The position numbers and the translations under genes were made by a program. A stretch of 64,000 nt of DNA, taken from Thaumasiovibrio sp047250365. Its GTDB lineage: Bacteria > Pseudomonadota > Gammaproteobacteria > Enterobacterales > Vibrionaceae. Numbering within the stretch: position 1 is the stretch's first letter; every line of letters begins with the position of its first letter. Below, in pieces: positions 36,748-46,171 of the stretch. Under the pieces are notes generated by a model, which was not told the origin of the DNA, ran no database searches, and was given only the letters and a program-made list of their open reading frames with translations. The stretch covers positions 10,577-74,576 of the forward strand of contig NZ_JBLBVL010000020.1 in NCBI RefSeq assembly GCF_047250365.1. Direction: 5' to 3'.

Positions 36748-37485
36748 TTATTGGATCCCTACTTGGCGTAAAAAGCGTTGTAAACGAGGATCTTGCGGAC
36801 TTTTGAACAGTTGTTCAGGTTTGCCCTGTTCGACGATTCCCCCATCAGACATAAAAATAACACGATCAGCCACTTCTCGTGCAAATTGCATCTCATGTGT
36901 GACCACCAGCATGGTTTGATGGGCTGTGGCTAATTTTTTCATCAGTTGTAGCACCTCGCCTACCCACTCAGGATCGAGCGCTGAGGTCGGTTCATCAAAT
37001 AAGAGCAATTCAGGTTGCAGAGCCATCGCGCGTCCAATCCCGACACGTTGTTGTTGCCCACCTGACAATGCTGCCGGGTAACTGTCTGCTTTGTCTGCCA
37101 AGCCAATATCACTCAAGATTGTGTGTGCTTTTTGCATCGCAGCCGATTTTTGCCAGCCATGTACGGTGATCAAGCCCTCGGCAATATTCTCAGCCGCCGT
37201 TTTGTGAGCAAAAAGGGCATAATTTTGAAACACAAAAGCCGTTTTTCGGCGTAATGCGAGTTTCTCTTTGTTGCTGGCACGAATGGTATCAACTTGGAGG
37301 TTATCTAGCTCTATGATGCCGCCATCCGCTTGCTCTAGTTGATTAATACTACGCAAGAGGGTCGATTTTCCAGTACCAGATGGACCAATAATGACAACAA
37401 TTTCCCCCTGCTCAATCGCTAAATCAATGTTGGAGAAAATGGTTTGGTCGCCAAACCGTTTAGTTAATTGTGTCAATTTAATCAT
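36748..37485 (-). CDS. Polar amino acid ABC transporter ATP-binding protein
   Basis: A 245-residue cytoplasmic ATPase of the GlnQ/TcyN group. Walker A is GPSGTGKST, the signature LSGGQQQRVGIGRAMA, Walker B LLLFDEPTSALD and the H-loop VTHEMQFAREVADRVIFM. The start codon overlaps the permease stop by four bases, so the two are translationally coupled. Substrate is inferred from the permease and binding protein, which look like cystine importers. Confidence 0.93.
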   Translation of the reverse strand: MIKLTQLTKRFGDQTIFSNIDLAIEQGEIVVIIGPSGTGKSTLLRSINQLEQADGGIIELDNLQVDTIRASNKEKLALRRKTAFVFQNYALFAHKTAAENIAEGLITVHGWQKSAAMQKAHTILSDIGLADKADSYPAALSGGQQQRVGIGRAMALQPELLLFDEPTSALDPEWVGEVLQLMKKLATAHQTMLVVTHEMQFAREVADRVIFMSDGGIVEQGKPEQLFKSPQDPRLQRFLRQVGIQ

Positions 37486-38168
37486 CGTTGGTACGCCTTA
37501 TTCATATGTTGCTCAGCCCAAAGTTGTAGTCGTGTTAGGACGACGACCATGCCCCAGTAGATAAGGGCGACGGCTAAAAATGCTTCAAAAAACTTAAAAC
37601 TCGAGGAGGCTTCCATTTGCGCCGTGGCCATAATTTCAGCCACACCTAGCGTAAAGGCGAGAGACGTTGATTTAATCATATCAATGAAATAGTTCATTAA
37701 TGAAGGCAGGGCAACACGTGCTGCCTGCGGTAGAATGACGCGGCGCATGGCTTGGTTCTCTGTCATTCCGATAGAGAGTGCCGCTTCGCGTTGACTTGAG
37801 TCGATGCCGATAATCGCAGCACGAATAGACTCAGCCATATACGCCGCAAAATGTAAGGTGAGGCCGATGACAGCAGCAGTGAATGCATTCATACCGATAA
37901 AAATAGGCATGATCTGCGGTAAGCCGTAATAAAGTAAGAAGAGCTGGACGAGTAACGGTGTGCCACGAAAGAAGCTGATATAGAGCTGAGTTAAGGCATT
38001 CAATCCCCAGAGCCGATATACACGGATGACGGCTAACGTTAATGCCAAAATAAGAGAGAAGACCAAGCCCCATAATGCCATTTCCATCGTTGTTGATAGG
38101 TAACGAAGTAGCACGGGAAGCAGCGATAGCATGTAGTGAAAATCAAAAGCCATGGTTAGATAACTCAT
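37482..38168 (-). CDS. Polar amino acid (probably cystine) ABC transporter permease
   Basis: A 228-residue HisM/TcyL-type permease with about five membrane helices and the EAA loop AALSIGMTENQAMRRVILPQA (partly quoted). The segment MAFDFHYMLSLLPVLLRYL and SFFRGTPLLVQLFLLYYGLPQ resemble cystine permeases of the YtmL/TcyL type, which is family-level inference. The start is uncertain: ATGs at 38171, 38168 and 38153 are in frame and none has a strong ribosome-binding site. A hairpin and a 7-bp palindrome precede it. Confidence 0.9.
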   Translation of the reverse strand: MSYLTMAFDFHYMLSLLPVLLRYLSTTMEMALWGLVFSLILALTLAVIRVYRLWGLNALTQLYISFFRGTPLLVQLFLLYYGLPQIMPIFIGMNAFTAAVIGLTLHFAAYMAESIRAAIIGIDSSQREAALSIGMTENQAMRRVILPQAARVALPSLMNYFIDMIKSTSLAFTLGVAEIMATAQMEASSSFKFFEAFLAVALIYWGMVVVLTRLQLWAEQHMNKAYQR

Positions 38169-38172
38169 CATT

Positions 38173-38240
38173 AGTAAGTCATTACTTACTGTACAGCATA
38201 GGATTAAACGAAGAACCCGCCAGCCTAGTGGCATGGCGGG
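38173..38240 (-). other. Two stem-loops between binding-protein and permease genes
   Basis: CCCGCCA (38216-38222) pairs with TGGCGGG (38234-38240), and the stem extends by GCC/GGC with one bulged base. Closer to the permease, AGTAAGT (38173-38179) pairs with ACTTACT (38184-38190). Such structures between a binding-protein gene and its permease often make the upstream gene more abundant; that role is inferred. Confidence 0.6.
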
Positions 38241-38255
38241 GATGGATGGTAAGGA

Positions 38256-39008
38256 TTATTGGGTGATATCGGCGCCAAACCACTTGGTGGCGATTTTGCT
38301 CAGTGTGCCATCTTCACGCATCGCTTGTAGTGTGGTGTTCACTTCTTGTTGCAATTGCTGTCCACGAGCATTGTTAGCAAATGGCCAAGCATTGTGGATG
38401 GTCTCGAATGGTTCACCTGCCAACTGTAACGGTAAGCCTGATTCTTGAATCAGTTGCAGGGCAGAAAGGCGATCCATGACAAACGCATCGGCACGGCCTA
38501 GTGCCACATCATGCTCAATACCAGTGTCGTAGGTTTTGATATCTATGTCAGCCGCAAAAGGCTGTTGGCGTAAGATGTGTTCAAAGTTTGAGCCTAAGTT
38601 TACCGCGACGGTTTTACCTTTAAGGTCATCAAGTGTTTGAATCGCATCATTTCCTTTACGCACGGTGATTTGTGCACCATCAATCACATACGGTTCAGAA
38701 AACAAGTATTTGGCTTGGCGTTCTGCCGTCATTGTTATCTGATTTGAAATGGTATCAATCCGTTGCGTTTCTAACAGGCCAAATAGACCGGAAAAATTAG
38801 CGGTAACAAATTCCACCTTATAATCATTGCGGTCGGCAATTTCGTTCCAAAGGTCGACTTCAAATCCTTGTAATACGCCTTGCTTCACAAACGTGAACGG
38901 AAAGTAGCGTCCAGACATGCCGACTTTTACATCTGTCGCCGCAAAACTCGCGCTAGCAGTAAGACTAAATACGACGACTGCAATTATGCGTGTAACCCAG
39001 TTGTTCAT
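38256..39008 (-). CDS. Polar amino acid ABC transporter substrate-binding protein
   Basis: A 250-residue periplasmic protein of the family 3 solute-binding group. A signal peptide (MNNWVTRIIAVVVFSLTASASFA) is followed by KVGMSGRYFPFTFVKQGVLQGFEVDLWNEIA (partly quoted), typical of cystine/glutamine binders, and the lobe hinge LDDLKGKTVAVNLGSNFEH. It heads the three-gene transporter and is divergent from dnaA with a 317-bp gap. Confidence 0.93.
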   Translation of the reverse strand: MNNWVTRIIAVVVFSLTASASFAATDVKVGMSGRYFPFTFVKQGVLQGFEVDLWNEIADRNDYKVEFVTANFSGLFGLLETQRIDTISNQITMTAERQAKYLFSEPYVIDGAQITVRKGNDAIQTLDDLKGKTVAVNLGSNFEHILRQQPFAADIDIKTYDTGIEHDVALGRADAFVMDRLSALQLIQESGLPLQLAGEPFETIHNAWPFANNARGQQLQQEVNTTLQAMREDGTLSKIATKWFGADITQ

Positions 39009-39325
39009 TTTACAATCTCCTTGGTTATAAGAGGATAATGTTGTAGAGCGAGTTTACGCTGTTGAGCGGTTTGATAATAAATACTATTCGGTTATGGCTA
39101 ATAACTAAATGCGTGTTGCATTGACACCTTTATAAGCTGTGGAAATGTGGATGGTTATGGGATTAACTGGCTGAATTCCTGTGTTGATCTGCGGCTTGTT
39201 TGTGGGATCGTTGTGAATAACTTCGATCTTATTCACCGTTAACATGATCTTGTGCTGGCGATCCGGCAGCGGCACAGGTAAAATCGATCCCCCTTAGTAG
39301 CAGAATCAATATTGTGGAGTGAGAC
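39009..39325. promoter_or_regulatory. Divergent control region before dnaA, with DnaA boxes
   Basis: This gap must contain the minus-strand transporter promoter and the dnaA promoter. Near dnaA there are two inverted DnaA-box-like 9-mers: TGTGAATAA at 39212-39220 (reverse of TTATTCACA) and TTATTCACC at 39229-39237, about 90-115 bases before the dnaA start, fitting DnaA autorepression. A TTGACA hexamer at 39121 has no clear -10 partner. GATC sites occur at 39206, 39225 and 39251. Confidence 0.65.
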
Positions 39326-40711
39326 GTGTCATCTTCGCTGTGGAACCAGTGTCTGGAACGCTTACAGGAAGAGCTACCAGCGACCGAATTCAGTATGTGG
39401 GTTCGCCCGTTACAGGCTGAGCTCAACGAAAATACGCTAACCCTGTTTGCACCGAATCGATTTGTACTCGATTGGGTAAGAGATAAGTACTTAAATAATA
39501 TTAACCGTTTGCTGCATGAATTTTGCGGTAACAATGTTCCGATGCTGCGATTTGAGGTGGGGAGCCGACCTGTCGCTCCTGCGCCAAAGCCTGCTACAAG
39601 CCCCTCTGCACAACCTGCTACGGTGCAGAATGAGCCTGTTCGTAAGCCATGGGAGCCTGCGCCTTCACCGGTGCAGCCAGCGGCCAACTACCGTTCAAAT
39701 GTTAACCCTAAGCACCAGTTTAATAACTTTGTTGAGGGTAAATCAAACCAGCTTGGATTGGCCGCAGCACGTCAAGTGGCTGATAATCCAGGTGCCGCTT
39801 ATAACCCGCTATTTTTATACGGCGGTACAGGCTTAGGTAAAACGCACTTATTGCATGCTGTTGGTAACGCCATTATGGCGCGTAAGCAGAATGCTCGAGT
39901 TATTTATATGCACTCTGAGCGTTTTGTGCAAGATATGGTTAAGGCATTGCAAAATAACCAAATTGAAGAATTTAAGCGTTATTACCGCAGTGTTGATGCG
40001 TTGTTGATCGATGATATTCAATTTTTTGCAAATAAAGAGCGTTCACAGGAAGAGTTTTTCCATACTTTTAATGCATTGCTGGAAGGTAATCAGCAGATCA
40101 TTTTAACTTCGGATCGTTACCCGAAAGAGATTAATGGGGTAGAGGATCGTCTGAAATCCCGATTTGGCTGGGGACTTACCGTGGCGATTGAGCCGCCAGA
40201 GTTAGAAACACGTGTCGCTATTTTGATGAAGAAGGCGGAAGATCATAATATCCGTTTAGCCGATGAAGTGGCGTTCTTTATTGCTAAGCGCTTACGATCG
40301 AATGTGCGTGAGTTGGAAGGGGCGCTGAACCGTGTGATCGCCAACGCCAACTTTACCGGGCGAGCGATTACCATTGATTTTGTCCGTGAAGCGTTACGTG
40401 ATTTGTTGGCGCTGCAAGAAAAGCTTGTCACGATTGATAATATTCAGAAAACCGTGGCTGAGTACTATAAAATTAAGTTGGCTGATTTGCTGTCAAAACG
40501 CCGTTCTCGTTCGGTGGCGCGTCCACGTCAATTGGCGATGGCGCTGGCGAAAGAGCTCACTAACCATAGTTTGCCAGAAATTGGCGATGCGTTTGGCGGA
40601 AGAGACCATACAACAGTATTGCATGCCTGTCGTAAAATCGAACAGCTACGGGAAGAAAGCCATGATATTAAAGAAGATTATTCTAACTTGATTCGGACCT
40701 TGTCATCATAA
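39326..40711 (+). CDS. dnaA: Chromosomal replication initiator DnaA
   Basis: A 461-residue AAA+ initiator that melts oriC. The GTG start follows TGGAG. Domain I begins SSSLWNQCLERLQEELPATEFSMWVRPL (partly quoted); domain II is a Pro/Ala-rich linker (about residues 85-130); domain III has the P-loop GGTGLGKTHLLHA and Walker B LLIDDIQFFANK; domain IV has the DNA-binding signature GRDHTTVLHACRKI. It starts the dnaA-dnaN-recF-gyrB operon, about 7 kb from oriC, as in other Vibrio. Confidence 0.99.
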   Translation: MSSSLWNQCLERLQEELPATEFSMWVRPLQAELNENTLTLFAPNRFVLDWVRDKYLNNINRLLHEFCGNNVPMLRFEVGSRPVAPAPKPATSPSAQPATVQNEPVRKPWEPAPSPVQPAANYRSNVNPKHQFNNFVEGKSNQLGLAAARQVADNPGAAYNPLFLYGGTGLGKTHLLHAVGNAIMARKQNARVIYMHSERFVQDMVKALQNNQIEEFKRYYRSVDALLIDDIQFFANKERSQEEFFHTFNALLEGNQQIILTSDRYPKEINGVEDRLKSRFGWGLTVAIEPPELETRVAILMKKAEDHNIRLADEVAFFIAKRLRSNVRELEGALNRVIANANFTGRAITIDFVREALRDLLALQEKLVTIDNIQKTVAEYYKIKLADLLSKRRSRSVARPRQLAMALAKELTNHSLPEIGDAFGGRDHTTVLHACRKIEQLREESHDIKEDYSNLIRTLSS

Positions 40712-40712
40712 T

Positions 40713-41816
40713 ATGAAATTATCCATTGAGCGCTCGCGATTATTAAAACCCTTACAGCAAGTGTCTGGTGCATTAGGGGGGCGTCCGGCCTTACCCATTC
40801 TTGGTAATGTACTTGTTGAGGTCAGCCCACAGGGGTTGTTGTCTTTGACTGGCACTGATATGGAAGTGGAGCTTATTGGGCAGGTGCAGCTAGAAAGTGA
40901 GTTTATCGCAGGTGCTACCACCGTCCCATCACGGAAATTTCTCGATATTATTCGGGGGTTACCAGACACTGCCAACATTACGTTGACGCTCGAAGGAGAG
41001 CGATTGATCATTCGTTCCGGTCGTAGTCGTTACTCTTTGGCGACGCTCCCCGCGGGCGACTTTCCGAATATCGAAGATTGGCAAAGTGACGTCGAATTTT
41101 CGTTGTCTCAAGCGTCATTACGCCACTTAATTGAGAGCACACAGTTCTCAATGGCGAATCAGGATGTCCGCTATTATCTTAACGGCATGTTGTTTGAGAC
41201 CGATGGTAATGTGGTGCGCACAGTGGCAACCGATGGACACCGTATGGCGGTCTGTCAGGCGACACTTGAGCAAGCGATGAGTGCAAAACAAGTGATAGTG
41301 CCACGTAAAGGGGTGCAAGAATTGGTGCGCTTATTAGAAGCGTCTGAAGAGCGTGTCTTGTTACAGATTGGCGGTGCTAACATTCGTACAACGGTCAATG
41401 GCTTTGTGTTTACCTCAAAGTTGGTTGATGGCCGCTTTCCTGATTATCGTCGTGTGATGCCACAAAGTAGTAACAAGACCTTGATTGCCGATTGTGACGA
41501 ACTAAAACAAGCTTTCTCTCGTGCGGCCATTTTGTCGAACGAGAAGTTCCGTGGTGTGCGAGTTAATTTAGAGCAGGGGCAGATGCGAATTTCTGCCAAT
41601 AACCCTGAGCAAGAAGAAGCGGAAGAATTCCTCGATGTCGACTATCAAGGTGACATCATTGAAATCGGCTTTAATGTGAGTTACGTGCTAGATGTATTAA
41701 ACACATTGAAGTGTGATCAAGTGAAGATATTAATGACAGACGCGAACGCCAGTGCGCTCGTAGAAGACGTTGCTAATGACGACGCTAGCTACGTAGTGAT
41801 GCCGATCAGGCTATAA
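40713..41816 (+). CDS. dnaN: DNA polymerase III beta sliding clamp
   Basis: A 367-residue ring subunit that tethers polymerase III to DNA. The N-terminus MKLSIERSRLLKPLQQVSG and the C-terminal protein-binding pocket residues YVVMPIRL are conserved, with three repeated clamp domains between. It begins one base after the dnaA stop. Confidence 0.98.
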   Translation: MKLSIERSRLLKPLQQVSGALGGRPALPILGNVLVEVSPQGLLSLTGTDMEVELIGQVQLESEFIAGATTVPSRKFLDIIRGLPDTANITLTLEGERLIIRSGRSRYSLATLPAGDFPNIEDWQSDVEFSLSQASLRHLIESTQFSMANQDVRYYLNGMLFETDGNVVRTVATDGHRMAVCQATLEQAMSAKQVIVPRKGVQELVRLLEASEERVLLQIGGANIRTTVNGFVFTSKLVDGRFPDYRRVMPQSSNKTLIADCDELKQAFSRAAILSNEKFRGVRVNLEQGQMRISANNPEQEEAEEFLDVDYQGDIIEIGFNVSYVLDVLNTLKCDQVKILMTDANASALVEDVANDDASYVVMPIRL

Positions 41817-41826
41817 TTGGTCTGAC

Positions 41827-42906
41827 ATGTTTCTAGAACGTTTAATCATTAAAGATTTTCGTAATCTTGCTGATTGCGACTTAACGCTCAGTCGTAGTTT
41901 TAATTATTTAATTGGCACCAATGGAAGCGGTAAAACCAGTCTGCTTGAAGCGGTGCACTTTCTAGGACATGGCCGTTCGTTCCGTAGCCATTTAACTAAG
42001 CGGGTTATTCGTTACGAGCAACCCGCCTTGTTTGTGCATGGTCGTATAGCCGCAGCGGACACTACCGTGCTTCCGGTTGGGATCAGTAAATCTCGCGATG
42101 GCGAGACGGACGTAAAAATAGCCGGCCAAGCTAATCAGAAGTTGGCGCAATTGGCCCAAGTGCTACCGATGCAACTGATTACCCCAGAAGGGTTTGAGTT
42201 ATTGACTGGTGGCCCTAAATTTCGTCGCGCATTCATTGATTGGGGCGTTTTTCATCTTCATCCCGAATTTTATACCGCGTGGAGTCGTTTAAAGCGACTA
42301 ACGCGGCAACGCAATGCCCAATTAAAGCGTGCACGCAGTTATCGTGATGTCGCTTATTGGGACAACGAACTAGCAATGTTATGTGAGCAAATTGATGTGT
42401 GGCGACAGGCTTATGTCAGCGCTATATCAGTCAAGGCGTTACAGATTTGCCAGGACTTCTTACCAGAGTTTGATATTCGTCTCAGCTATTACCGGGGTTG
42501 GGATAAAGCTAGTGACTATCGACAGCTTCTTGCTGATAATTTTGAGCGAGACAGCCAGTTAGGTTATACCGTCAGTGGTGCTCATAAAGCAGACTTGCGG
42601 CTTAAGATAGGTACAATACCGGTAGAAGACGTGCTGTCGCGCGGGCAGTTAAAACTCATGGTATGTGCACTGCGTTTAGCTCAGGGGATTCATCTTACTG
42701 AGCAGACCGGAAAACAGTGTTTATACCTGATCGATGACTTCGCGTCCGAGCTCGACAGTGAGAAGCGCGGCTTGTTGGCTCGTTGTCTGTCGCAAACTGA
42801 TGCTCAGGTGTTTATTAGTGCAATAAACCCAGCGCAAATTGCGGAGATGAACAACGAAAATGGCAAGATGTTTTATGTGGAAAACGGTAAAATAACCGCA
42901 GGATAA
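41827..42906 (+). CDS. recF: DNA replication and repair protein RecF
   Basis: A 359-residue SMC-like ATPase that helps RecOR load RecA at gaps. The P-loop is GTNGSGKTSLLEAV, the signature region VLSRGQLKLMVCALRLAQG, and Walker B LYLIDDFASELD. It begins ten bases after dnaN. Confidence 0.98.
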   Translation: MFLERLIIKDFRNLADCDLTLSRSFNYLIGTNGSGKTSLLEAVHFLGHGRSFRSHLTKRVIRYEQPALFVHGRIAAADTTVLPVGISKSRDGETDVKIAGQANQKLAQLAQVLPMQLITPEGFELLTGGPKFRRAFIDWGVFHLHPEFYTAWSRLKRLTRQRNAQLKRARSYRDVAYWDNELAMLCEQIDVWRQAYVSAISVKALQICQDFLPEFDIRLSYYRGWDKASDYRQLLADNFERDSQLGYTVSGAHKADLRLKIGTIPVEDVLSRGQLKLMVCALRLAQGIHLTEQTGKQCLYLIDDFASELDSEKRGLLARCLSQTDAQVFISAINPAQIAEMNNENGKMFYVENGKITAG

Positions 42907-42925
42907 ATATAGCGAGAGTAACTCA

Positions 42926-45343
42926 ATGTCCAACAATTATGATTCATCAAGTATCAAGGTACTAAAAGGCCTTGATGCGGTACGTAAGCGCCCAGGGATG
43001 TATATCGGTGATACCGATGATGGTACAGGCTTACACCATATGGTTTTTGAGGTCGTTGATAACTCAATTGACGAAGCTCTTGCTGGCCATTGTGAAGATA
43101 TCGTGGTAACGATTCATGAGGATAACTCGGTTTCTGTCAGTGATGATGGACGTGGTATCCCAACTGAAATTCACCCAGAAGAGGGCGTGTCTGCAGCAGA
43201 GGTTATCATGACCGTTCTGCACGCTGGTGGTAAGTTTGATGATAACTCATATAAAGTGTCTGGTGGTTTGCACGGCGTTGGGGTGTCAGTTGTTAACGCC
43301 CTGTCTGAAAAAGTTGAACTTACTGTTCATCGCCAAGGTAAAACACACCAACAAACTTATCATCATGGTGAGCCCCAAGCGCCGCTTGCTGTTGTTAGTG
43401 AAACGAGCAAGCAAGGCACAATTATTCGCTTCTGGCCGAGCGAAGAGACGTTTACTAATGTTGTTTTCCAATATGATATTTTGGCCAAGCGACTGCGTGA
43501 GCTATCGTTTCTGAATTCAGGCGTGTCGATTCGTTTAATTGATAAGCGTGAAAATGGAAAAGAAGATCACTTCATGTATGAAGGCGGTATCCAAGCCTTT
43601 GTTCAACACTTAAACCGCAATAAGACGCCGATTCACCCGAAAGCGTTCCACTTTAATTTCGAACGAGAAGATGGCATCGCAGTAGAAGTGGCTATGCAGT
43701 GGAGTGATAGTTATCAAGAGAGCATCTATTGCTTTACGAATAACATTCCACAACGCGACGGTGGAACGCACTTGGCAGGCTTCCGTGGTGCGTTGACTCG
43801 TACTTTGAATAACTTCATGGATAAAGAAGGCTATTCGAAGAAAGAGAAGACCACGACCTCAGGTGATGATGCACGTGAAGGTTTGACAGCCGTTGTATCG
43901 GTAAAAGTGCCGGATCCTAAGTTCTCTAGCCAGACTAAAGATAAGCTAGTGTCTAGTGAAGTGAAATCAGCCGTTGAATCGGCAATGGGTGAAAAACTCA
44001 GCGAGTTTTTGTTAGAAAACCCAGGTGATGCGAAAATTGTCTGCTCAAAAATTATTGATGCGGCTCGAGCACGTGACGCTGCGCGTAAAGCGCGTGAGAT
44101 GACGCGTCGTAAAGGAGCGCTCGATTTAGCGGGACTACCGGGTAAACTTGCTGACTGTCAGGAAAAAGATCCTGCCTTGTCTGAACTCTACATAGTGGAG
44201 GGTGATTCTGCAGGCGGATCAGCGAAGCAAGGACGTAACCGTAAGAATCAGGCTATCTTGCCATTGAAAGGTAAGATTCTAAACGTAGAAAAAGCCCGCT
44301 TCGATAAGATGCTCTCTTCACAAGAGGTCGCGACTTTGATTACAGCCATGGGCTGTGGGATTGGACGTGATGAGTATAACCCTGACAAGTTGCGCTATCA
44401 CAATATCATTATCATGACCGATGCCGATGTCGATGGTTCGCACATTCGTACTCTGCTATTGACCTTTTTCTATCGTCAAATGCCAGAGCTGATTGAGCGC
44501 GGTCACATCTACATTGCTCAGCCACCACTGTATAAAGTGAAAAAGGGCAAGCAAGAGCAGTACATCAAAGATGATGAAGATATGGCGCTGTACCAAATCG
44601 CATTAGCGTTAGACAATGCGGCGTTATATACCGAAGAGGGTGCGCCTGCGATTTCGGGGATAGCGTTAGAAGATATCGTTAAGCAATACAACAGCACGTT
44701 GAAGCTGATTGAACGCCTAAGCCGTCGTTATCCTAGTTTGCTATTGAACGAACTGACTCACGCGCCACGTTTGATTGAGTCCATGTTAGGCAACGAAGCC
44801 GAATTGGAGCAGTGGACTGAGGCCTTGGTTGCTGGCCTGAATGACAAGCAATCGGGTGAGAGCGAGTATGACTTCGAGCTGATTCGCGACGAAGAGAATG
44901 ACGTACGAGTTCCAAAAATCACCGTACGTACACACGGCGTAAATTACGAATATGTAATCTCGTTCGATTTCTTGCACTCGAAAGAGTACAACAAACTGGC
45001 ACAACTGGGTGAAACCCTTAACGGTTTGCTAGAAGAAACGGCTTATGTGCAGCGTGGTGAGCGCAGACAGCCAGTGAAGAGCTTTGCTGAAGCGTTAGCT
45101 TGGCTAGGTAAAGAATCGCGTCGTGGCTTCTCTCTACAGCGCTATAAAGGGCTAGGAGAGATGAACCCAGAGCAGCTTTGGGAAACCACCATGGATCCTG
45201 AAAGCCGTCGTATGATGCAAGTAACCGTGCACGATGCAGTGGCGGCTGATGAGCTGTTTACGACCTTGATGGGCGACCACGTTGAACCGCGTCGTCAGTT
45301 TATTGAGTCTAATGCACTGAACGTTGCCAATCTTGACGTATAG
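42926..45343 (+). CDS. gyrB: DNA gyrase subunit B
   Basis: An 805-residue ATPase subunit of the type II topoisomerase that introduces negative supercoils. The GHKL ATPase shows EVVDNSIDEALAGH, DGRGIP and GGLHGVGVSVVNALS; the TOPRIM domain shows EGDSAGGSAKQGR and TDADVDGSHI; the QRYKGLGEMNPEQLWETTMDP motif ends the protein region. It is full length with the long C-terminal insertion of Gram-negative GyrB. It ends the dnaA operon. Confidence 0.99.
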   Translation: MSNNYDSSSIKVLKGLDAVRKRPGMYIGDTDDGTGLHHMVFEVVDNSIDEALAGHCEDIVVTIHEDNSVSVSDDGRGIPTEIHPEEGVSAAEVIMTVLHAGGKFDDNSYKVSGGLHGVGVSVVNALSEKVELTVHRQGKTHQQTYHHGEPQAPLAVVSETSKQGTIIRFWPSEETFTNVVFQYDILAKRLRELSFLNSGVSIRLIDKRENGKEDHFMYEGGIQAFVQHLNRNKTPIHPKAFHFNFEREDGIAVEVAMQWSDSYQESIYCFTNNIPQRDGGTHLAGFRGALTRTLNNFMDKEGYSKKEKTTTSGDDAREGLTAVVSVKVPDPKFSSQTKDKLVSSEVKSAVESAMGEKLSEFLLENPGDAKIVCSKIIDAARARDAARKAREMTRRKGALDLAGLPGKLADCQEKDPALSELYIVEGDSAGGSAKQGRNRKNQAILPLKGKILNVEKARFDKMLSSQEVATLITAMGCGIGRDEYNPDKLRYHNIIIMTDADVDGSHIRTLLLTFFYRQMPELIERGHIYIAQPPLYKVKKGKQEQYIKDDEDMALYQIALALDNAALYTEEGAPAISGIALEDIVKQYNSTLKLIERLSRRYPSLLLNELTHAPRLIESMLGNEAELEQWTEALVAGLNDKQSGESEYDFELIRDEENDVRVPKITVRTHGVNYEYVISFDFLHSKEYNKLAQLGETLNGLLEETAYVQRGERRQPVKSFAEALAWLGKESRRGFSLQRYKGLGEMNPEQLWETTMDPESRRMMQVTVHDAVAADELFTTLMGDHVEPRRQFIESNALNVANLDV

Positions 45344-45368
45344 ATTGAATTATTAAGTCAGTTATAAG

Positions 45369-45394
45369 ACGCCGCATTATGCGGCGTTTTTTTT
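45369..45394 (+). terminator. Rho-independent terminator after gyrB
   Basis: ACGCCGCA (45369-45376) pairs with TGCGGCGT (45380-45387) over a TTA loop, followed by eight T. Confidence 0.93.
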
Positions 45395-45521
45395 ATATAA
45401 AAAACGCGTGTTAGGGGTTGGAAAGCAAAATTTAAACCTTAGATCTGATAATGAGTGAGGATGATGCCTGAGGGGTCATCTCATACTGTTCACGTCGAGC
45501 GGGTGCACTCAACCTTAAACA

Positions 45522-45548
45522 TTATTGCTTCTAAGAAGGATGATAACT
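45522..45548 (+). promoter_or_regulatory. ROSE-like RNA thermometer hairpin before the small heat-shock gene
   Basis: The conserved TTGCT motif at 45525-45529 lies opposite the ribosome-binding site AAGGA (45536-45540). TGCTTC (45526-45531) faces GAAGGA (45535-45540) over a TAA loop, with a single G-G opposition (45527/45539), and the outer TTAT (45522-45525)/ATAA (45543-45546) closes the helix. A G-G pair and TTGCT opposite the Shine-Dalgarno are diagnostic of ROSE elements, which open on heating. Function is inferred from the family. Confidence 0.75.
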
Positions 45549-45992
45549 ATGCGTAACATCGATTTTTCCCCGCTATATCGCAGTGCAATTGGCTTTGATC
45601 GCCTGTTCAACTTGGTCGAAAACAATGCGCCAAATGCTAACGGTGGCTACCCACCTTACAACATTGAGCAGCAGGATGAGAATCACTATCGGATTACCAT
45701 GGCGGTAGCCGGTTTTGCTGAAGCTCAGTTGGATATCACTCAGCAACAAAACACCCTAATAGTAAAAGGCAATAAAGCAGCAGCGTTGAATAACGAACGT
45801 CATTTCCTCTATCAAGGTATTGCCGATCGTAATTTTGAGCGTAAGTTCCAGTTAGCCGATCACGTCAATGTGGTGGGTGCCAATATGGAGAATGGGTTAT
45901 TGCACATCGATTTGGAACGCGAAATTCCAGAAGAGATGAAACCACGGAAAATTAGTATTGGCAGTGGTGAGCTGATTGAAAATAAAGAGTAA
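45549..45992 (+). CDS. ibpA: Small heat-shock protein IbpA (Hsp20 family)
   Basis: A 147-residue alpha-crystallin-type chaperone that binds aggregating proteins during heat stress. The N-terminus MRNIDFSPLYRSAIGFDRLFNL and the core YNIEQQDENHYRITMAVAGF and ERKFQLADHV..ENGLLHIDLEREIPEE match E. coli IbpA/B. The start is the ATG at 45549, eight bases after AAGGA; the ATG at 45540 overlaps that site. A ROSE-like hairpin masks it. A poorly matching heat-shock promoter may lie near 45415-45445. Confidence 0.93.
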   Translation: MRNIDFSPLYRSAIGFDRLFNLVENNAPNANGGYPPYNIEQQDENHYRITMAVAGFAEAQLDITQQQNTLIVKGNKAAALNNERHFLYQGIADRNFERKFQLADHVNVVGANMENGLLHIDLEREIPEEMKPRKISIGSGELIENKE

Positions 45993-46047
45993 CACGCTGG
46001 CATGGTATTCTTGTCATTGTAAATAGTGCCGTTGTACTGAGTCATAG

Positions 46048-46073
46048 CGCCCACCTCGAGTGGGCGTTTTTTT
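46048..46073 (+). terminator. Rho-independent terminator after ibpA
   Basis: CGCCCAC (46048-46054) pairs with GTGGGCG (46060-46066) over a five-base loop, followed by seven T. Confidence 0.9.
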
Positions 46074-46155
46074 GCGTTCTGCTAAGTGATTAGAAATATA
46101 GCAGTGACAGAGTCGGTTCGCTGCTGTCACAGCGAAGTGCTCTTCGTGAAGAGAG

Positions 46156-46171
46156 TGTTTCATGTGAAACG
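46156..46171. other. Degenerate parS-like site
   Basis: TGTTTCATGTGAAACG differs from the parS consensus TGTTTCACGTGAAACA at two positions, one of them central. Whether ParB binds it is unknown. Confidence 0.4.
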
